In this document: piece after piece, positions 23,612 through 36,810 of the stretch
Position numbering within the stretch: the first letter of the stretch is position 1
How the letters are laid out: every line of letters begins with the position of its first letter
Assembly: GCF_958295425.1 (NCBI RefSeq)
Contig: NC_081151.1
Span: forward strand, 21,657,452 to 21,721,451
DNA from: Solea solea
Lineage: Eukaryota > Chordata > Actinopteri > Pleuronectiformes > Soleidae
DNA: 64,000 nucleotides
Direction of reading: 5' to 3'
Position numbers and translations under genes: made by a program
The notes under the pieces: model-generated
Seen by the model: only the letters and a program-made list of their open reading frames with translations
What the model was told of the DNA's origin: nothing
Databases searched by the model: none

Positions 23612-25981
23612 GGACTACATGGTACAGTTTATTTATTGATGCTTCTGTTTAAAAATGCTGTGGCTGTTGCTTGGGAGAGCTCTCCATCATCCTTCAGCGT
23701 CACTGAAGGAAAACTAGTGTGAGCAGCGAGGAGGAGGAGTGAGGGAACGAGGGAGCGAGGGAGGAAAGTGCAAAGACAGAGGAGAGAGAGAAAAAGAGGG
23801 GGAATCTATGTCTGTGAAACGACATTAGCTGCTCGCTGCTTCTATCCCGCTTCATCCTCCCATCTCTGCGGCAGTGAAACGGGGGTGGGGGGGGGGCAGA
23901 GGACTCACGCTGTGAATACTGACAACGGAGAAGGCTTTGATCCCCACCTCCCTCTCCTCCACACATCTTTTTGTCTCTCTTTCTTCTTTTCTGCCCTCCC
24001 AACATTCTCCAGCCTTTTCCTCATCACCGGCCTCCTGCAGTCTGTCCCCGCCGCCGCCATCTCTCACCTCCCCTCCCGACCTCCCCTCCCTCTAACTCTG
24101 CTCATCCCTCTCCTGTAGGGTCACTGTGCGACGCGTCCACAGACGGGACTGATCAATACTCCATCAGGGGAGGAAGAGCGAGCTATCAACCAAAGCAGAG
24201 GGAGAAACGTAAACCGGGGGGAGACGGAGAGAACGAGATGAGACGTGAAAACAAAGCAAGAGAATTCACACATCGTAGCATGACTGAGTTTGAACTAAAC
24301 ATCCACTTCACCTCTATGTCTTAATGAATATTTTAAAAATGTGTCCCGTTGAGCCAAAAACATCCACACAGCAGAGCGTGAGGTGATAATGACAATAAAA
24401 GTAACTGCGGAGGAGATAACGTACAGCAAAGGTGCTCGTTATTGTGAATATATACAACAACAACACATTTTTAAGATACACATACGCTGACGTACGGTAT
24501 GTTCAAAGCAGGGCCGTGAAGATAAGATCTTTATTTTTAGTCAGGCGACGTCACACGGGCACTAAAAGGGCCGACACCAGGGCCTCTTCCCCTACACGAC
24601 ATTAAGCCCCTAGTGGTTGATGGTGGGAAACTCGCATTAAAAATGAGACATGGCTCCTCCCACCTTTATAATCAAACAAAATATCACTCTACGTTCGTAT
24701 ATGCATTAATATTTTGAATTCCTGATAACTGATGTGATGCCGTGTTTCTTGATGCTTTTTCCTGAATGTTTCACTTACAAATGTGCAAATAAACCAATAA
24801 AAAAAGTGTGTTAATGTGGTAAAATGAGCTCAGACAAAAGAACAGGTGCCTGCACGTTCTTACACATTTTAAATGTATTGTTTTTTTAAGTTGTTGTTAG
24901 TCTACCAGAACAGGAAGTGACACTGTCTCTAGTTTAGTGATCACACTTGCAGTTGCAAGAAGAAAAACATCCAACTTGTGGATTAAGCATAAGAATATGG
25001 AAATATGCACAGGTGTCTGTTTAAGCGTGATGCACAGCGGCTGTGTTAAATAAACACTGCGAGGGTTAACGCTGGAGTTTCGGCGCTAATATCCAAACTG
25101 TAATGTTTTCAAACGCTTCTCAGAGAACAAATGTACAGTAGTTCGCTTCTCGTCAGATGTGTGAGAGCTGTTGACTTTAGGGGGTGACGGACGAACCGAG
25201 AGTGAGGGCGGATCTGAAGATAAAGAAGACACACGGCGAGCGAAACCGGGGAGAGGAGGAGATAAGACGGCCGCGGCGCCGAGAAACACATTAAAGTAGG
25301 CGAGCGACGGGCTGAGACGAGATGAAACAGAATGTAAAAGTACAAGAGCAGAGGTTTGACAGAGGTGATGAGCTCGTGTTCATGATGGAAGTGTGTGTGT
25401 GTGTAAGGCCAAATGGAGGACACCCACACACACCCACAGTGTAGCCAAGTTTGGACAATGAGCTGCATTTGAATAGTGAGCAGTAACACGCTGGCACCGA
25501 TCCAAACTCTAATTATCTGCTGTGTCTCTGTGGAGTTAAGATTAGAGGGCTTTAGAAGTGTTTTGGGAACTCGGAGACAAACACACACACACACAGTAAA
25601 ATGTGAGTGATGCGAGTGCAAACACTGCACTGAGTCAAAAATTTGGGAAGCAGCCAAATTAAAATTCAGTCCGACACACTTTCTCTACCTGAGGCAAAAA
25701 AACTACTGCAAAACACCTTTGATGTGTCCACAAACACACAAACCATCACCGTGACGTCTGCACGCGTCTGTATTCGGTCAATCGAGAAACTAGGGGACGT
25801 CCCGGTTACACTTTTCTGTGTCAAAAACTCGCCGTTAACAACACTTTGGTGCCGAGTCTCTTCAAAGACATAATTCTCCACCTGTGTAACGAATTATTGT
25901 TCTTCTCCCAAAGACAAGAAATAAACATGACTCAGCTAAAATGCTTTTGCTGATTTTTATTTACATTTTTACAGCATGTAC

Positions 25982-26140
25982 ATCATGAAGCATGCGATAT
26001 ATATATATATATATATACAGTATATACACACATACATATATATATTGCATGCTTCATGATATATATATATACATATATACATACGCATACATATAAATAT
26101 ACATATACATATATGTATATATATATATATACACATATAT
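25982..26140. repeat. AT-rich palindromic region
   Basis: Arms ATCATGAAGCATGC (25982-25995) and GCATGCTTCATGAT (26047-26060) are perfect inverted repeats around a TA-rich loop. They are followed by further TATA-type repeats. Confidence 0.9.
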
Positions 26141-29100
26141 GATTTTTGGATTCTACATCTCCATATTTCAGATATCCAGTGATTTTTGACCAGTACCGGG
26201 ACGATATTGACCGATACCGATCCCTATCCCAATCAGACCTGTACTATTTTCTGTGGAGTTGCCACGGCGTGAACATAAAGTACTCTTCTCTTCCTCCTTG
26301 TGCTGTATCTGATACTTTTTCATCACTTTCTGATGAATCTGCATCCTGTAAGGCCTGAGGAGACCCCCGTAAGCTCAGCTATGCAGATTACACCATTAAC
26401 AAGGTCTTGTCTGTAAGGAGGCTGCTTTTTTCCCCCTTCAGCTGCTTTTGTGAGTGACCTTCAACGCTGCTGCTCCTCTCTCCTTTCTTTCATTCCCTCT
26501 CTCCATCTCAACTCCCCGCTCCTTACACCTCTCACTTCAGGATTGATCACCTCAGAAGCGAGTCCTTTTGTTCTGTGCGGTGGTGCAGTCAACACTGACC
26601 TCGGGAGAGGAGGAGATGTCAGGAAGGCAGCTCTCCAAGAATCTTAAAGAAGTGCTCTAGTTCACGTACAGAGGCCTGAAAGACGAGCGCGGCTGACGGA
26701 TGCCGCTCGAGTACGCGGGAGAAACACGTTTCCTTAAACGCCGGTTAGCCTTCGTTCTGTTCACATTACTACACGGATAGAGTTGAATATACAGTAGACA
26801 ACAAAGGGATGTTTTATTTCCTCTAGGTTTTATTTGAAGCTTCGAGACGCAGTCGGTGAAATACATAATAACAGAGGCCTCTCTGCTTAGGTTTGTTTGT
26901 TGTTGAATAATTGCCTGTTAAAAGCCTACGTCTGCCAGCCAAAGACGTAGAGGTGTTCCGTAGTTAGCGTCTGCAGAAGTTAGAGAGTATTTACCAACAA
27001 ATTATAGAACTTAGCGACTTAAAGACAATGTGAATGTTTCCCGATCACTAACGTATGGTTTATTCGATTAAGATGCCTTAAAAAGTCCAAGTTTCCAATT
27101 AGCAACAAGTGTCTGGGAGTCAAGGAGTACACGGTACGGTTTGGAATGGTAAAGCCCAGGATCAGGCTTGCGTTTAGATGACTGAGAAGAGTACCTTTAC
27201 TTAGCGTGGCGTCGTACTGGTGGAAGGACGGCATTGAGCGCGACACAGCAGACAACAAAGGAGGTCACCTGGCAGCTCTTTTCTTCTCTTGCTCGGTTTG
27301 TGGCCGTTTGCCCCAACAAGACAAGAGAATGGACAAGAGAATGAATAATGGTCGCCTAATTAGTTGACGGCCATAGGTGGACGACTTTACTCTGGTACCA
27401 CAAGGTACTGAATGAATATTACCAAACCGGACGGTGCAGAGGCCCCCAAATTCCTGTAGCCAATTCCTGTAGAAAACTGTCATTAAAGACGGTAAAACAG
27501 TGTAAAAGTGACAGAAACACTACATTGTATGTGATTCCATTGGTCGCCGATAAGCTTTGCTTTCACATCATTACAGTTTTTGGCACAAAGTGTGACAAGT
27601 GCTGCACAAAGAACCTGCGACATTCTGTGTCCAGAACAACGATTTGCATTACGTGACGCTCGTTACGACACAACTCCGAGGAGAAGCAGCGTCTCTGCCT
27701 TGCTACTTCTGCGTCTTTACGACAGCAAACCAACAGGGACACAAGCTGTCTCCTTCCTTGTTTGAGAATATATAAAAAAAGACATCAGCAGCTTCCTTGT
27801 TAGCAGAGATATTATGTCCAAACCCCAGAAAACTCTCCAATAAAAATTAATTGCTATTACAATATTAAAGTCCTTAAAAAAAAAAAAAAAAAAAAGTTTA
27901 ATTTCAGACACAGTTCTGTGTCATTTAGAGGCTGCTCGAGACACTTTTTATGGCGCGCATGGTCAGAATTTCATTAGCGCCGGTTTCAGGGGAGAGTTTT
28001 ACGGTTCGATCATCTAAATGCTACCGCATGAAAATTCATAAGTTCCGCTTCCAAGGGATAGTTTAAACATTTTATTTTACTGTATGGCTAAAAGAGTTAT
28101 GGGGGAAACAAAAAAGGAGATTTTTTTAATAAAGTGTTGCTCTCAAAGAGGGGAGAAAATATAATAAAACTTGATCCCGAGATAATTCACTTCCTGATAA
28201 TGTAATTTACTGTGGGGGGTTCATAATGATCATTATCTGTCTGGAGATGTGATGGCGGCCGCTGGTTAACTAACCGCATTAGTCTTGTTTTACCGGCGCA
28301 GCTTTGAGCCGTTTGAGGAGGTGATGTGTGTGATAACGCCGCCAACGCCGCCAGTTTGCCGCCCGAGGCACCAGCAGTGTCCGAGCTGACAGAACAGAAT
28401 GGCTAAGTGTGAATGACGGTGGCACGGGAGGGAAGGTGGGCCGAGGAGGAAATGTGCCGGCCTGGGTCACGATAAGTAATTCATCTCCAACCTCCTGCAG
28501 GGAGGGGATGACATAAGCTGGAGGGAAGGAGAGGGGGGGGGGAGAAAACCCAGTTTCCTCCCTGCTTCCTAATGGCATTCTAAGGAGGGTGAGATAAGGT
28601 TAGAGCTCTTGTGGTGTGTGGATGCAGCCACAGCTGGATTTTTGGGAGGGGGGAAATGTCCCAACATGCCTGACAGCAGGGACAAAGAGCACATTAGGCT
28701 GAAAAGACTCTGTCAAACACCACGGCTAAAATAAGTAGTCATGTTGTGTCTTTAAAAAAAAGAGAAAAAAAAGAAGAAGAATAAAAGCATCATCTTTTTC
28801 TGCTTTACCTTAAAACAACTGAAGAGTGCAGAAGGCGAGGGAGACAAAAAAAAAAAACACCTTCAAGTCTTTTCATTTTTCTTTGACAAGTCAGCAGCGA
28901 GGAGACAAAAGAATATCCCTTACAGTAAAGTAAGCAATTAAATGAAAGTAAATCCATCAGCGGTGCGTTCTTTAAGAGGCGACACACTCTCCCTCCGTGA
29001 GGCCACGCGGCGTTCGGTTGCGCTGTCAATCGTTAAACTTTCCTATTTACACGGATTTATGTTTCAGGGACAGGAAGGAGGCGCGTGGAAAGACAATTTC

Positions 29101-29439
29101 TGCTCCGTGTACAAGCTCCGGGTCTCCGTCACAAGTAGACAAACGTTCTTTAACTCACAAGGCTCTGTTATAAAGTAGTTCAAGCTTTTTTTTTTAAATT
29201 ATATTGTGTATAGTTTCTGTTCTGTAAAAAAAGATCACATTTAAAAGAGTGTCAAGAAAACCACAACTTAGGAATTGTACATCATTGAAGCAGAGACAGT
29301 AACACCCAAAATTCACCGGTTGCGGAACGGTTGCGCCGCATCTCCGATGCGCCGTCGGAGCCGATACGCATCCATCCTTGTCAATGTGTCAAAGGTCCCT
29401 GAAGAGCTGCATAAATTCAGCGGACATTTAGCACGATCG

Positions 29440-29640
29440 AGAGATTTGACCTAATACCCACATTGCATGTTTTTGGACTGTGGGAGGAAACCGGGAGAAC
29501 TGGGAGAAAACCCACGCACACACGGGGAGAACATGCAAACTCCATGTAGAAAGACCCTTGTTATGGCCGGGGGTCACGAACCCGGGTCTTCTTGCTGCAA
29601 AGGCAAGAGTGCTAACCAAGCCACGAACCGTGTGGTCGTG
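29440..29640 (-). mobile_element. tRNA-like SINE-type repeat
   Basis: The plus strand shows 'tgtttttggactgtgggagg', 'ggggagaacatgcaaactcc' and 'gtgctaaccaagccacga'. On the minus strand these give a head resembling Pol III promoter boxes (GTGGCTTGGTTAGCACT and GGGTTCGTGACC). It is a common teleost repeat and its exact family is uncertain. Confidence 0.6.
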
Positions 29641-31129
29641 ACACCCCATCATATTTCACTCAAATACATCACAGAAGGTATTCTTGCAAGCCCAGCGTGC
29701 TCCTGTTTCTTCGGTCGGTAGAAATACTGCACTGTTTGTTGCGTTTCCAACTTAAACTGTGTATTTCCAACTACTAAATTGGCGGAGATGTGCGGATCAG
29801 AGTGCAGCACGTCCGTTCTGCAACCAGTGTATTTTGGGCGTTAGTGTTGAGAGTCATGGAAAAGTGACAATGTTAATGTCACCAAAAGTCACAGATCCAC
29901 TCAAGATAATGACTTCCACTGTTTTGGGGGGGCGGGGCTTTGACGAGAGGACCAACAGAATCCACCGTGTCTGTGGAGGCCTCTTCCCAAGTGGGTATGA
30001 GTGGTAAGATGGCAACTGCAACAAATGGAAGACTCTTCTTCTTCTTCTCCCAATAATTTTCAGTTCTAAGTTCTTTAGTACATTCCGCAGTTCTTTATCT
30101 GCAAAACACCAAACTCCTCCAAAGCATGTTTGGGAACTACGGTGGCCTTTGCAGCCCAGACATGATGTCGTTGAAGCTTCCAATTCAAAACACAACACTC
30201 ACTCGCTCACAAAAATCTAACCATTTCTATTGCTATGGGTAGCACCTTCAATTTCTGCCAATGAACCCTCGTCAAGATTTCACGCTTGATCTTTAAAGGA
30301 CGTCGCTAACAGCATTTACATCTCAAAGTTGCACTTTTGCAAAGTTGCATGAGCCACACCACGTTTTACTGCTCCAGCGAGTCCGACTGCGAGGACATAA
30401 ATATTCTAAGAGCTTGTGGGATCTGCGCTTCACCTGAATCATCAAGAAAAAAAACATTACAAAAACTTTACTTTTTACAGTTCAGTCATGTAGCTTGGCC
30501 TCTGTGTCGAGTGACCTGAAACGACCATAATGGCTCCATAAGCCCCATAAAGAAAGCGTTTGAAGTGGGTAAAGCTGTGCTCGCAGACGTGGCAATTACA
30601 GATTTCGGTCCCGTCGCTGTGCACTCACAGATTACATTTAAATGACACAATTATTCAGGGCGAAGATTGCTCTCGTCTTGAATTTGTCACCTGTCAATTA
30701 AAACAAACGCCGCGTTCAAGCAAATGGAATTCCTCTGGAAACGCTCTCTCAAACTTCCTGTCCATTTACAGATAATATCGGCAATTACACACTGACTTTA
30801 ACTATGTTCTCGACTGGGCTAGTGAGGTGAAAGGGTGAGGCAGATGTGTGAGTGATGTGATGGACAGGCTCTGAGGGAAAGCTCTGTGACAAACCGCTTC
30901 ACTGTAAGCTCCTCCGTTTTTGCTTTGGAGTGTGTCAGAGAGGATTCACTTTATATTTGAAATGTAAAAAAATGCTTGTTTGCACGTCAGGCGTCCAGTC
31001 TGTAATCATCGTCTTCTTCCATTTCCTGTGTCAATAAAACTGAATAAATATTAAATAGGATTCTGGTCCACAGTGATACACTTGTTTACATTTCGCTGAG
31101 TCTATTTTCTAACTACTTCATCTCCCTCT

Positions 31130-31395
31130 TGTCCTTCCTGTCCCCCATTTTTCCTTTCACCACAACCTGTCTTGGCAGATGGCCGCACTTCTTTGAGTCT
31201 ACCTCTGTCAGAGATTTCTTCCTATAAAAGGGGACTTTTATCTCTCCACTGATGCCTATAGTGTTTGCTCATTGTGTGAATTGTTGGGTTTCTCTGCTCT
31301 CGATGATGTCGTCTATGTACAGCGCCTTGAGATAATGTATGTTGTGATTCGGCGCTATATATTTATATATACAAATAAAATTCTACTGAATTGAA
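31130..31395 (+). mobile_element. 3' tail of a non-LTR retrotransposon (LINE-like)
   Basis: The stretch contains 'gtcagagatttcttcctata', 'attgttgggtttctctgctc', 'gcgccttgagataatgtatg' and a terminal 'acaaataaaattctactgaa'. This is a tail very common in teleost genomes and shared with the second copy at 36.6 kb. The family is not resolved. Confidence 0.7.
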
Positions 31396-32765
31396 CCAAA
31401 TTGTTCCATTATAAAAAAAAATTATTGAGATGGGCATCAAACTGCCCTTTAAGGGAGAAATGCACATCCAATTAAACATCTTTATAGACTAGTGTAGCAT
31501 GTGTTTTGGTGCTAAATTTGAAGCTTGTCAAGTAAACAGTTATGTGACATAGATGCAACACACTGTTTACTTGCATATACGGAAGCTGTAACACTGCAAA
31601 TTTCCCCATGTGGGACAAATAAATGATTATCTTATCTTAACTTTACCTTTACCTCTGGTTTCCTTAAAAGTTCCCAGTGTTAACTAATGTTAGGCCACTC
31701 TCATAAAGACGCAGCAGTCGATGCTGATGTAAAGGGGGGCTTAAGTACTTTTAATCAGCGCTGATGTTGTGCCATGGAGCGAGCACTCCTGCCAAAAACA
31801 CCCCCACTGTGCTCACGATGTAAATGTGCGTTCCCTCCACACGGCTGCTTGTTACGGCCAGAATCCAGAGAGGGAGTCATCAACGCCACTTCAGAGATAA
31901 CGGAGAAGAAACAACTACAGTGTGCGTAAACCGTCGGTAGACATTAAATGGAAGTTTGCACAGTATTGAAAAGCTATTGTGCTGATGTTCGCTGCATAGT
32001 TAGAAGACACTTTGCTTAGCACAAACTAGTGGAAATAGTGGAGAGCTGGCATGGTCAAGCGTTAATTTAAAATGAAGCAGAAGTCTGCATTTCGCCACTG
32101 GCCAAAAGAACAACGACACAAATATGAATGCTGCTGTTTTTGTATCGCCACTACACTGTGTAATCAGTTTTAACGCCATAAAGACAAATATGAGCCCAAA
32201 GTACAGCACCATCACAGTAACAATGATCTCCTCCACATAAGACTGCATTTACTTTGCATTTACAAGCCCAGCAGAGACCGTTATGTACAACAAAAGCTGA
32301 AAATCAAAAGTTAAACAGAGACTCGCTACAGTTCCCTTTGTGAAACTTTCCTCTTTTTACCTTTTTTTTTTTTAAGTCTGGCAGCTCTGACATTCCTGCA
32401 GCGCATTGTCAACAGGTCATGTGAAGTTGTCACTGAGCCACAAAAACTGATAAAGCAGGTAAAATTATCTGACCCATTTCACCAGGAGCCGGCGTTCTGC
32501 CTTCTGGGAGACGCCTCGGGTCTTTTCTTCTATCAAACCAACCCAGTTAAAGAACAGGACTCTCTATGAAACTCTCCTGAATGGATCCGTGCTACTTTCT
32601 TTCCCCACTATGTGAAGTAATTACTAAAGTTGTATTTGTGTTAATATTGGATTTTATTTACGCTGAACCACAGGCGAAAGCAGCGTTTCAGTCATTTCGG
32701 AGGCAGTGACCGTCTGAAATCCACTTTCTTTAAGCTTTACAATTAAATCACCGTTTTTCCACTGC

Positions 32766-33040
32766 TAGGGCTGCAACAACTAATCGATTATTGATGGATT
32801 ACTAAATGATTCGCAAACTGTTTTGATATTAAATCAGCTTTAAATAATTAAAAACGCCTTCTCCGATTTCTCAGCTCCTAAAAATGTGAATATTTTCGGG
32901 TTTATTTGCTCCATATAACTTGTGGACAAAACTAGACATTTGAGACCATCATTTTTTCGGGGTTGAGGACTATTAAACAACTCAGGACAATAATGGACAG
33001 ATTACGGGATCATGAAAATAGTCGTTATAGTTCCAGCCAG
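32766..33040 (-). mobile_element. hAT-type element relic
   Basis: It begins TAGGGCTGCAACAACTAATCG and retains 'aaaatgtgaatattttcggg' and 'tgtggacaaaactagacatt'. The right end is eroded and no target duplication is seen. Confidence 0.8.
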
Positions 33041-33590
33041 ATTCACTAGTTCTGTGAATTTGGTAAGGTCCTTATTTTTTAACTACAGAGTGTAAACACG
33101 ACACAGAGTGTATCAAGTTGACATGCAGTGTATGAAACTGCTGTCAGGGGACGTCGTATACAACCGTTCACTCACTGGATTATGTTGTATAACACGCCTG
33201 GCAAAGCAAAAGTACAGAGCCACTGTGTATTTCCATGACGATGAAATTATAATGTACGACAGCGCATCATCGAGAAGTGCTTTGCAAGAGGGCGACAGCT
33301 GCAAGGAAAAGGTGGAAAGACAGGTTTTTTTTTCTCCTGCCTTCCTTCCCTGCTCATGTGTGAACAGCATTCAGATCCAGCCATCTGCTTCTGGGACTTG
33401 TGTGATCAGGATAGGAGCAGCCGTGCTGGTGAGAGGAACCTCCTTATCATTACACATATTTCTGGGAGCTAATGTCATGTGGAGCTCTGTGTGCTCTGTG
33501 ATGTCTTCATTGTGTGGTTTTTTTTTTTTTGTTTTTTAAAGGTTTGTGAAAAGGAAACCAGTGCCAATTATCTCGCTTTTTCACTAAGTA

Positions 33591-34150
33591 TTGGCACTTT
33601 TACACTGCACAGTTCCGGCATGGCTCAATGCATTTTTTTGGGGGGACAGTACCTGGTACCTGGTACTTTCTTTGGCACCTGCGAGCTGAGCCGATACTAA
33701 AATGTGACGTCAACAGACTGCTATTCACTGATTGGTCAGAGAGTGTCCTAACTGGTCATGAGCACGAAGTCTGACACAAGAATCAAAGCGAACAATGCAA
33801 AACTGTAGATCAGTTAAAAAGACTTAAAAATCCTGAAAACATGCGTTAATCTCCAACATTTAGCAAAGGAATAGCTAAAATATTTAAATATTTAACAGGA
33901 GTCTGGTGTATTTTCTGACAGCACTGCAAAAAGCTGGTGATCGTGATCGTTGTATTTCAGTTCAGTGGAAGTACTGAACGATTCAGTGACCCCAAAAACA
34001 ACTGCGTTTAAAACATTGTCACAGCAGTTTCATGCAGCCGTGCTATGACGACTCCGCCCACGTTGAGGAGGTTCTATAGTAATGGAAAAGGATACTAAAC
34101 CGAGTAGGGTCGTGTCTTCCTGGAATACATATGTATAGTGGAAAATGGCC
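33591..34150 (+). mobile_element. TIR element copy
   Basis: The left end 'ttggcacttttacactgcac' and the right end 'tatagtggaaaatggcc' are imperfect inverted repeats. Internal blocks 'gagccgatactaaaatgtga', 'cgttaatctccaacatttag' and 'actccgcccacgttgaggag' are shared with the other copies. Confidence 0.8.
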
Positions 34151-35579
34151 ATATGGTGTTAAATTAGCTTGAGATCTGTACTCAATATGAATAGATGAAA
34201 ATGCTTCTGTAAGCAATTGGATTGACCTACAACCAATCAGACCAACGAGCTGAATGAGCGATGGCTATCCAGTAATGGCGACCAACTATTTGGTCGAGCA
34301 AGTTTCTTAAAATTGAATAGAAGTGAATTGAAGCAACAGCCGAATCAAAAGAAAGCTGTTCTTTAGTGGCCACCATGTTGGATGTACACAAAATCTGCTA
34401 GACGTCGCATCTCTGTTATCACCACGTTAAGTCCACCTCTAAAGTGCCTTCTGTGGAAAGCAACACAACTGGGTAATGAGTCCTCATCTCCTCAACAGGA
34501 ACTGCTTCCAGCTCCTTAATTTGTGGAGGTCACCTGGGTGGACAAGTCAAGGGGACTCTCTCTGACACAACTGCCCGCCAAAAAACCAAGGGTCAGCAAT
34601 TTGGGTCAGCAATTTGCGGCGGCTGACGACTCAGCCACAAAGACACAGCGGACGAACCATTCAACAACTTTATTACCAATCCCGATTCGCCCTCACCCTC
34701 TAAATCAGACGCCGAGAGAAGGTCCAGAGGGAGCTGGGTTTGTAATTTGGCCACGAGTGAACACGTGTACTCGCCCGCGTCTGTCATCCACCCGAAAGAG
34801 TGATACTGTAATAAGATAAGAGATACTGTGTCAGCATATGAAGGGAAGAATGAAAGGAGGAAGGATACCGTGTGGCTTAAAACCTGCTGATTAAACATCT
34901 TAGAACATGAAAGCAAAACAGACATGATGCTGAAGTAAATTTCAAGGTGTATTTCGAATGACATCAGATGGTCTAAAGTGCTTCTAGGCTGAACGCGGAA
35001 ACTTTCCCCACCATGTTCAAACAGATATCTCAATGTCGGATGAAACCCAAGATAACATCACTATATTCAGGTGAACTTGGAAGTTAATCGACTTAAATAA
35101 TCCCCGTGACAAGGCTTCAGAGCGCTGAATCTTGGTAACGTCTCAAACGTGTCTGCAAAACTGCGTCCATTATTTATAATTTGTGCAGACAATGTACTCG
35201 TCCTTCTCAGAGTCATCAAATATAGAAGCAGAGCTGTTCATTCTTGGCAGGGGACTCTGTGTGTTTACTGAGAGAGGATTTTTCTTTGAACCTCCACTCA
35301 CCACTTCATTAACACCCCACAGACTGAGGTGGATAGCATTTGATTAGCTAAACACAAAAAGTTCAGCGTACACATCACAGGCCATTGAGCAGCTTTTCAT
35401 TCATTTTATGACATAATGGCAGGCATTTTTAAACAGGGGGCCTGGACCTTGACACTGCGGTTGACATGAATATTTACAGCTCAGGGGAAGGGATGTGGTG
35501 GTGGGGAGAGGTTGGGGGGGGGAGGAGCTTGATGGGGTAATAAATATGTGAAGGTATCTGGAGAGGTTTATACCACTTC

Positions 35580-35609
35580 CCCTCCTCCTCCTCCTCCTCC
35601 TCCTCCTCC
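35580..35609. repeat. (CTC)n trinucleotide repeat
   Basis: About nine CTC/CCT units, intronic. Confidence 0.9.
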
Positions 35610-36599
35610 CAATGATTTGCCTCTGGTGGAGTGTAAAGAATCTACAACACAGTTACTCATGTGGGATACAGCGGCGGCGATCAGGGATATTAACCACATT
35701 CTGCATTTCTACCAATTCCTCAAGGTGCAAAACGTGTCCAACACACGTCAAATTATGTGTGATGCATCTGCGCTACAGCGGCAATGGTTGTCAGGTAAAT
35801 GCGCATGCTGTCATCATGGAGGATATTTTCGTGGCGGCACAGCGAGGAGGATGTTACGGTGTGAAGACTAAAAGCGGAACACCTCTTTTGTGCCGCACAG
35901 TGTCATTCAGATGGGTGGCATCATTATTTTCTGCCACTTACTGAAGGAATACATACAACGCGAGTCCCACATGGACAGGTCGTGATATGTTCTTGTCGTC
36001 AGAACTCACATTCTGGGCTAAAATCTGGAAATGTTGGCGCTTGTGTCGAGTCAAACATGGCATTCTGTCCTGAGAACATTCTTTCCGTTTTCACTACAAA
36101 CTTCTGCTGGATCTCAGCCCTAATTTAGATGACTCTGTCAACTCTATGCAAAAAAATATTATAAGTGTCCGTTAAAAGCTTCTATAAACTGTGCATGACG
36201 TGTCAATGAGCTGAAGATGAATCACCCTATTTTTGATGGTTCATCATCTCACAAAAGGGTGAATGTGACCTCTGTGAAAGCCTGAGCAGGTCTGCATCGA
36301 ATCTATGTAATTTCTGGTATGGATCCACAAAAAGAACTACAACATTCTACTTTAGTAAGTTAAGTTGTCGGGGTTTCTGCAGTTAGTCCTCTTGGATGAG
36401 AGATGAAACATCTGCAACTGAACTCTAACCACTGAGTAACTAACCACTGAAGATGACTATGACCTACATGGACGAGAACCTTCACTGTAAGACTCTGAGG
36501 GAGCCACGGTTTTCCCTCACAGTGACATTATTTTGTCTGACAACTTTCCGATTCAGAACGGTCTGGTCGAAACCTGTAACTTGACACAACTGTTATATA

Positions 36600-36810
36600 T
36601 CTATCAACTTCTGGTCTCTTTCTTGTGTCTCTACCTCGCCCCCGCCTCTCCCTCTGTCCCTGTTCTCTCCATGGATGCCCAATGTTTGCTCACTGTGTGT
36701 GAACTATTGGGTTTCTCTTCTTTCTATAATATTGTAAAGGCCTCAACTATATATGGTGCCTTGACATAATGTGTGTTGTGATTTGGGCACTATACAAATA
36801 AAAGTACATT
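36600..36810 (+). mobile_element. 3' tail of a non-LTR retrotransposon, second copy
   Basis: It shares 'tgtttgctca.tgtgtg', 'tattgggtttctcttctttc', 'gccttgacataatgtgtgtt' and 'ctatacaaataaaa' with the 31.1 kb copy in the same orientation. Confidence 0.7.

Noticed and set aside
33108..33539. 143-codon plus-strand frame
   Set aside because: No recognisable motif, low-complexity Phe/Val end, and it begins beside a hAT relic. Treated as chance.
36533..36769. 78-codon plus-strand frame
   Set aside because: It falls within the LINE-like 3' tail copy.
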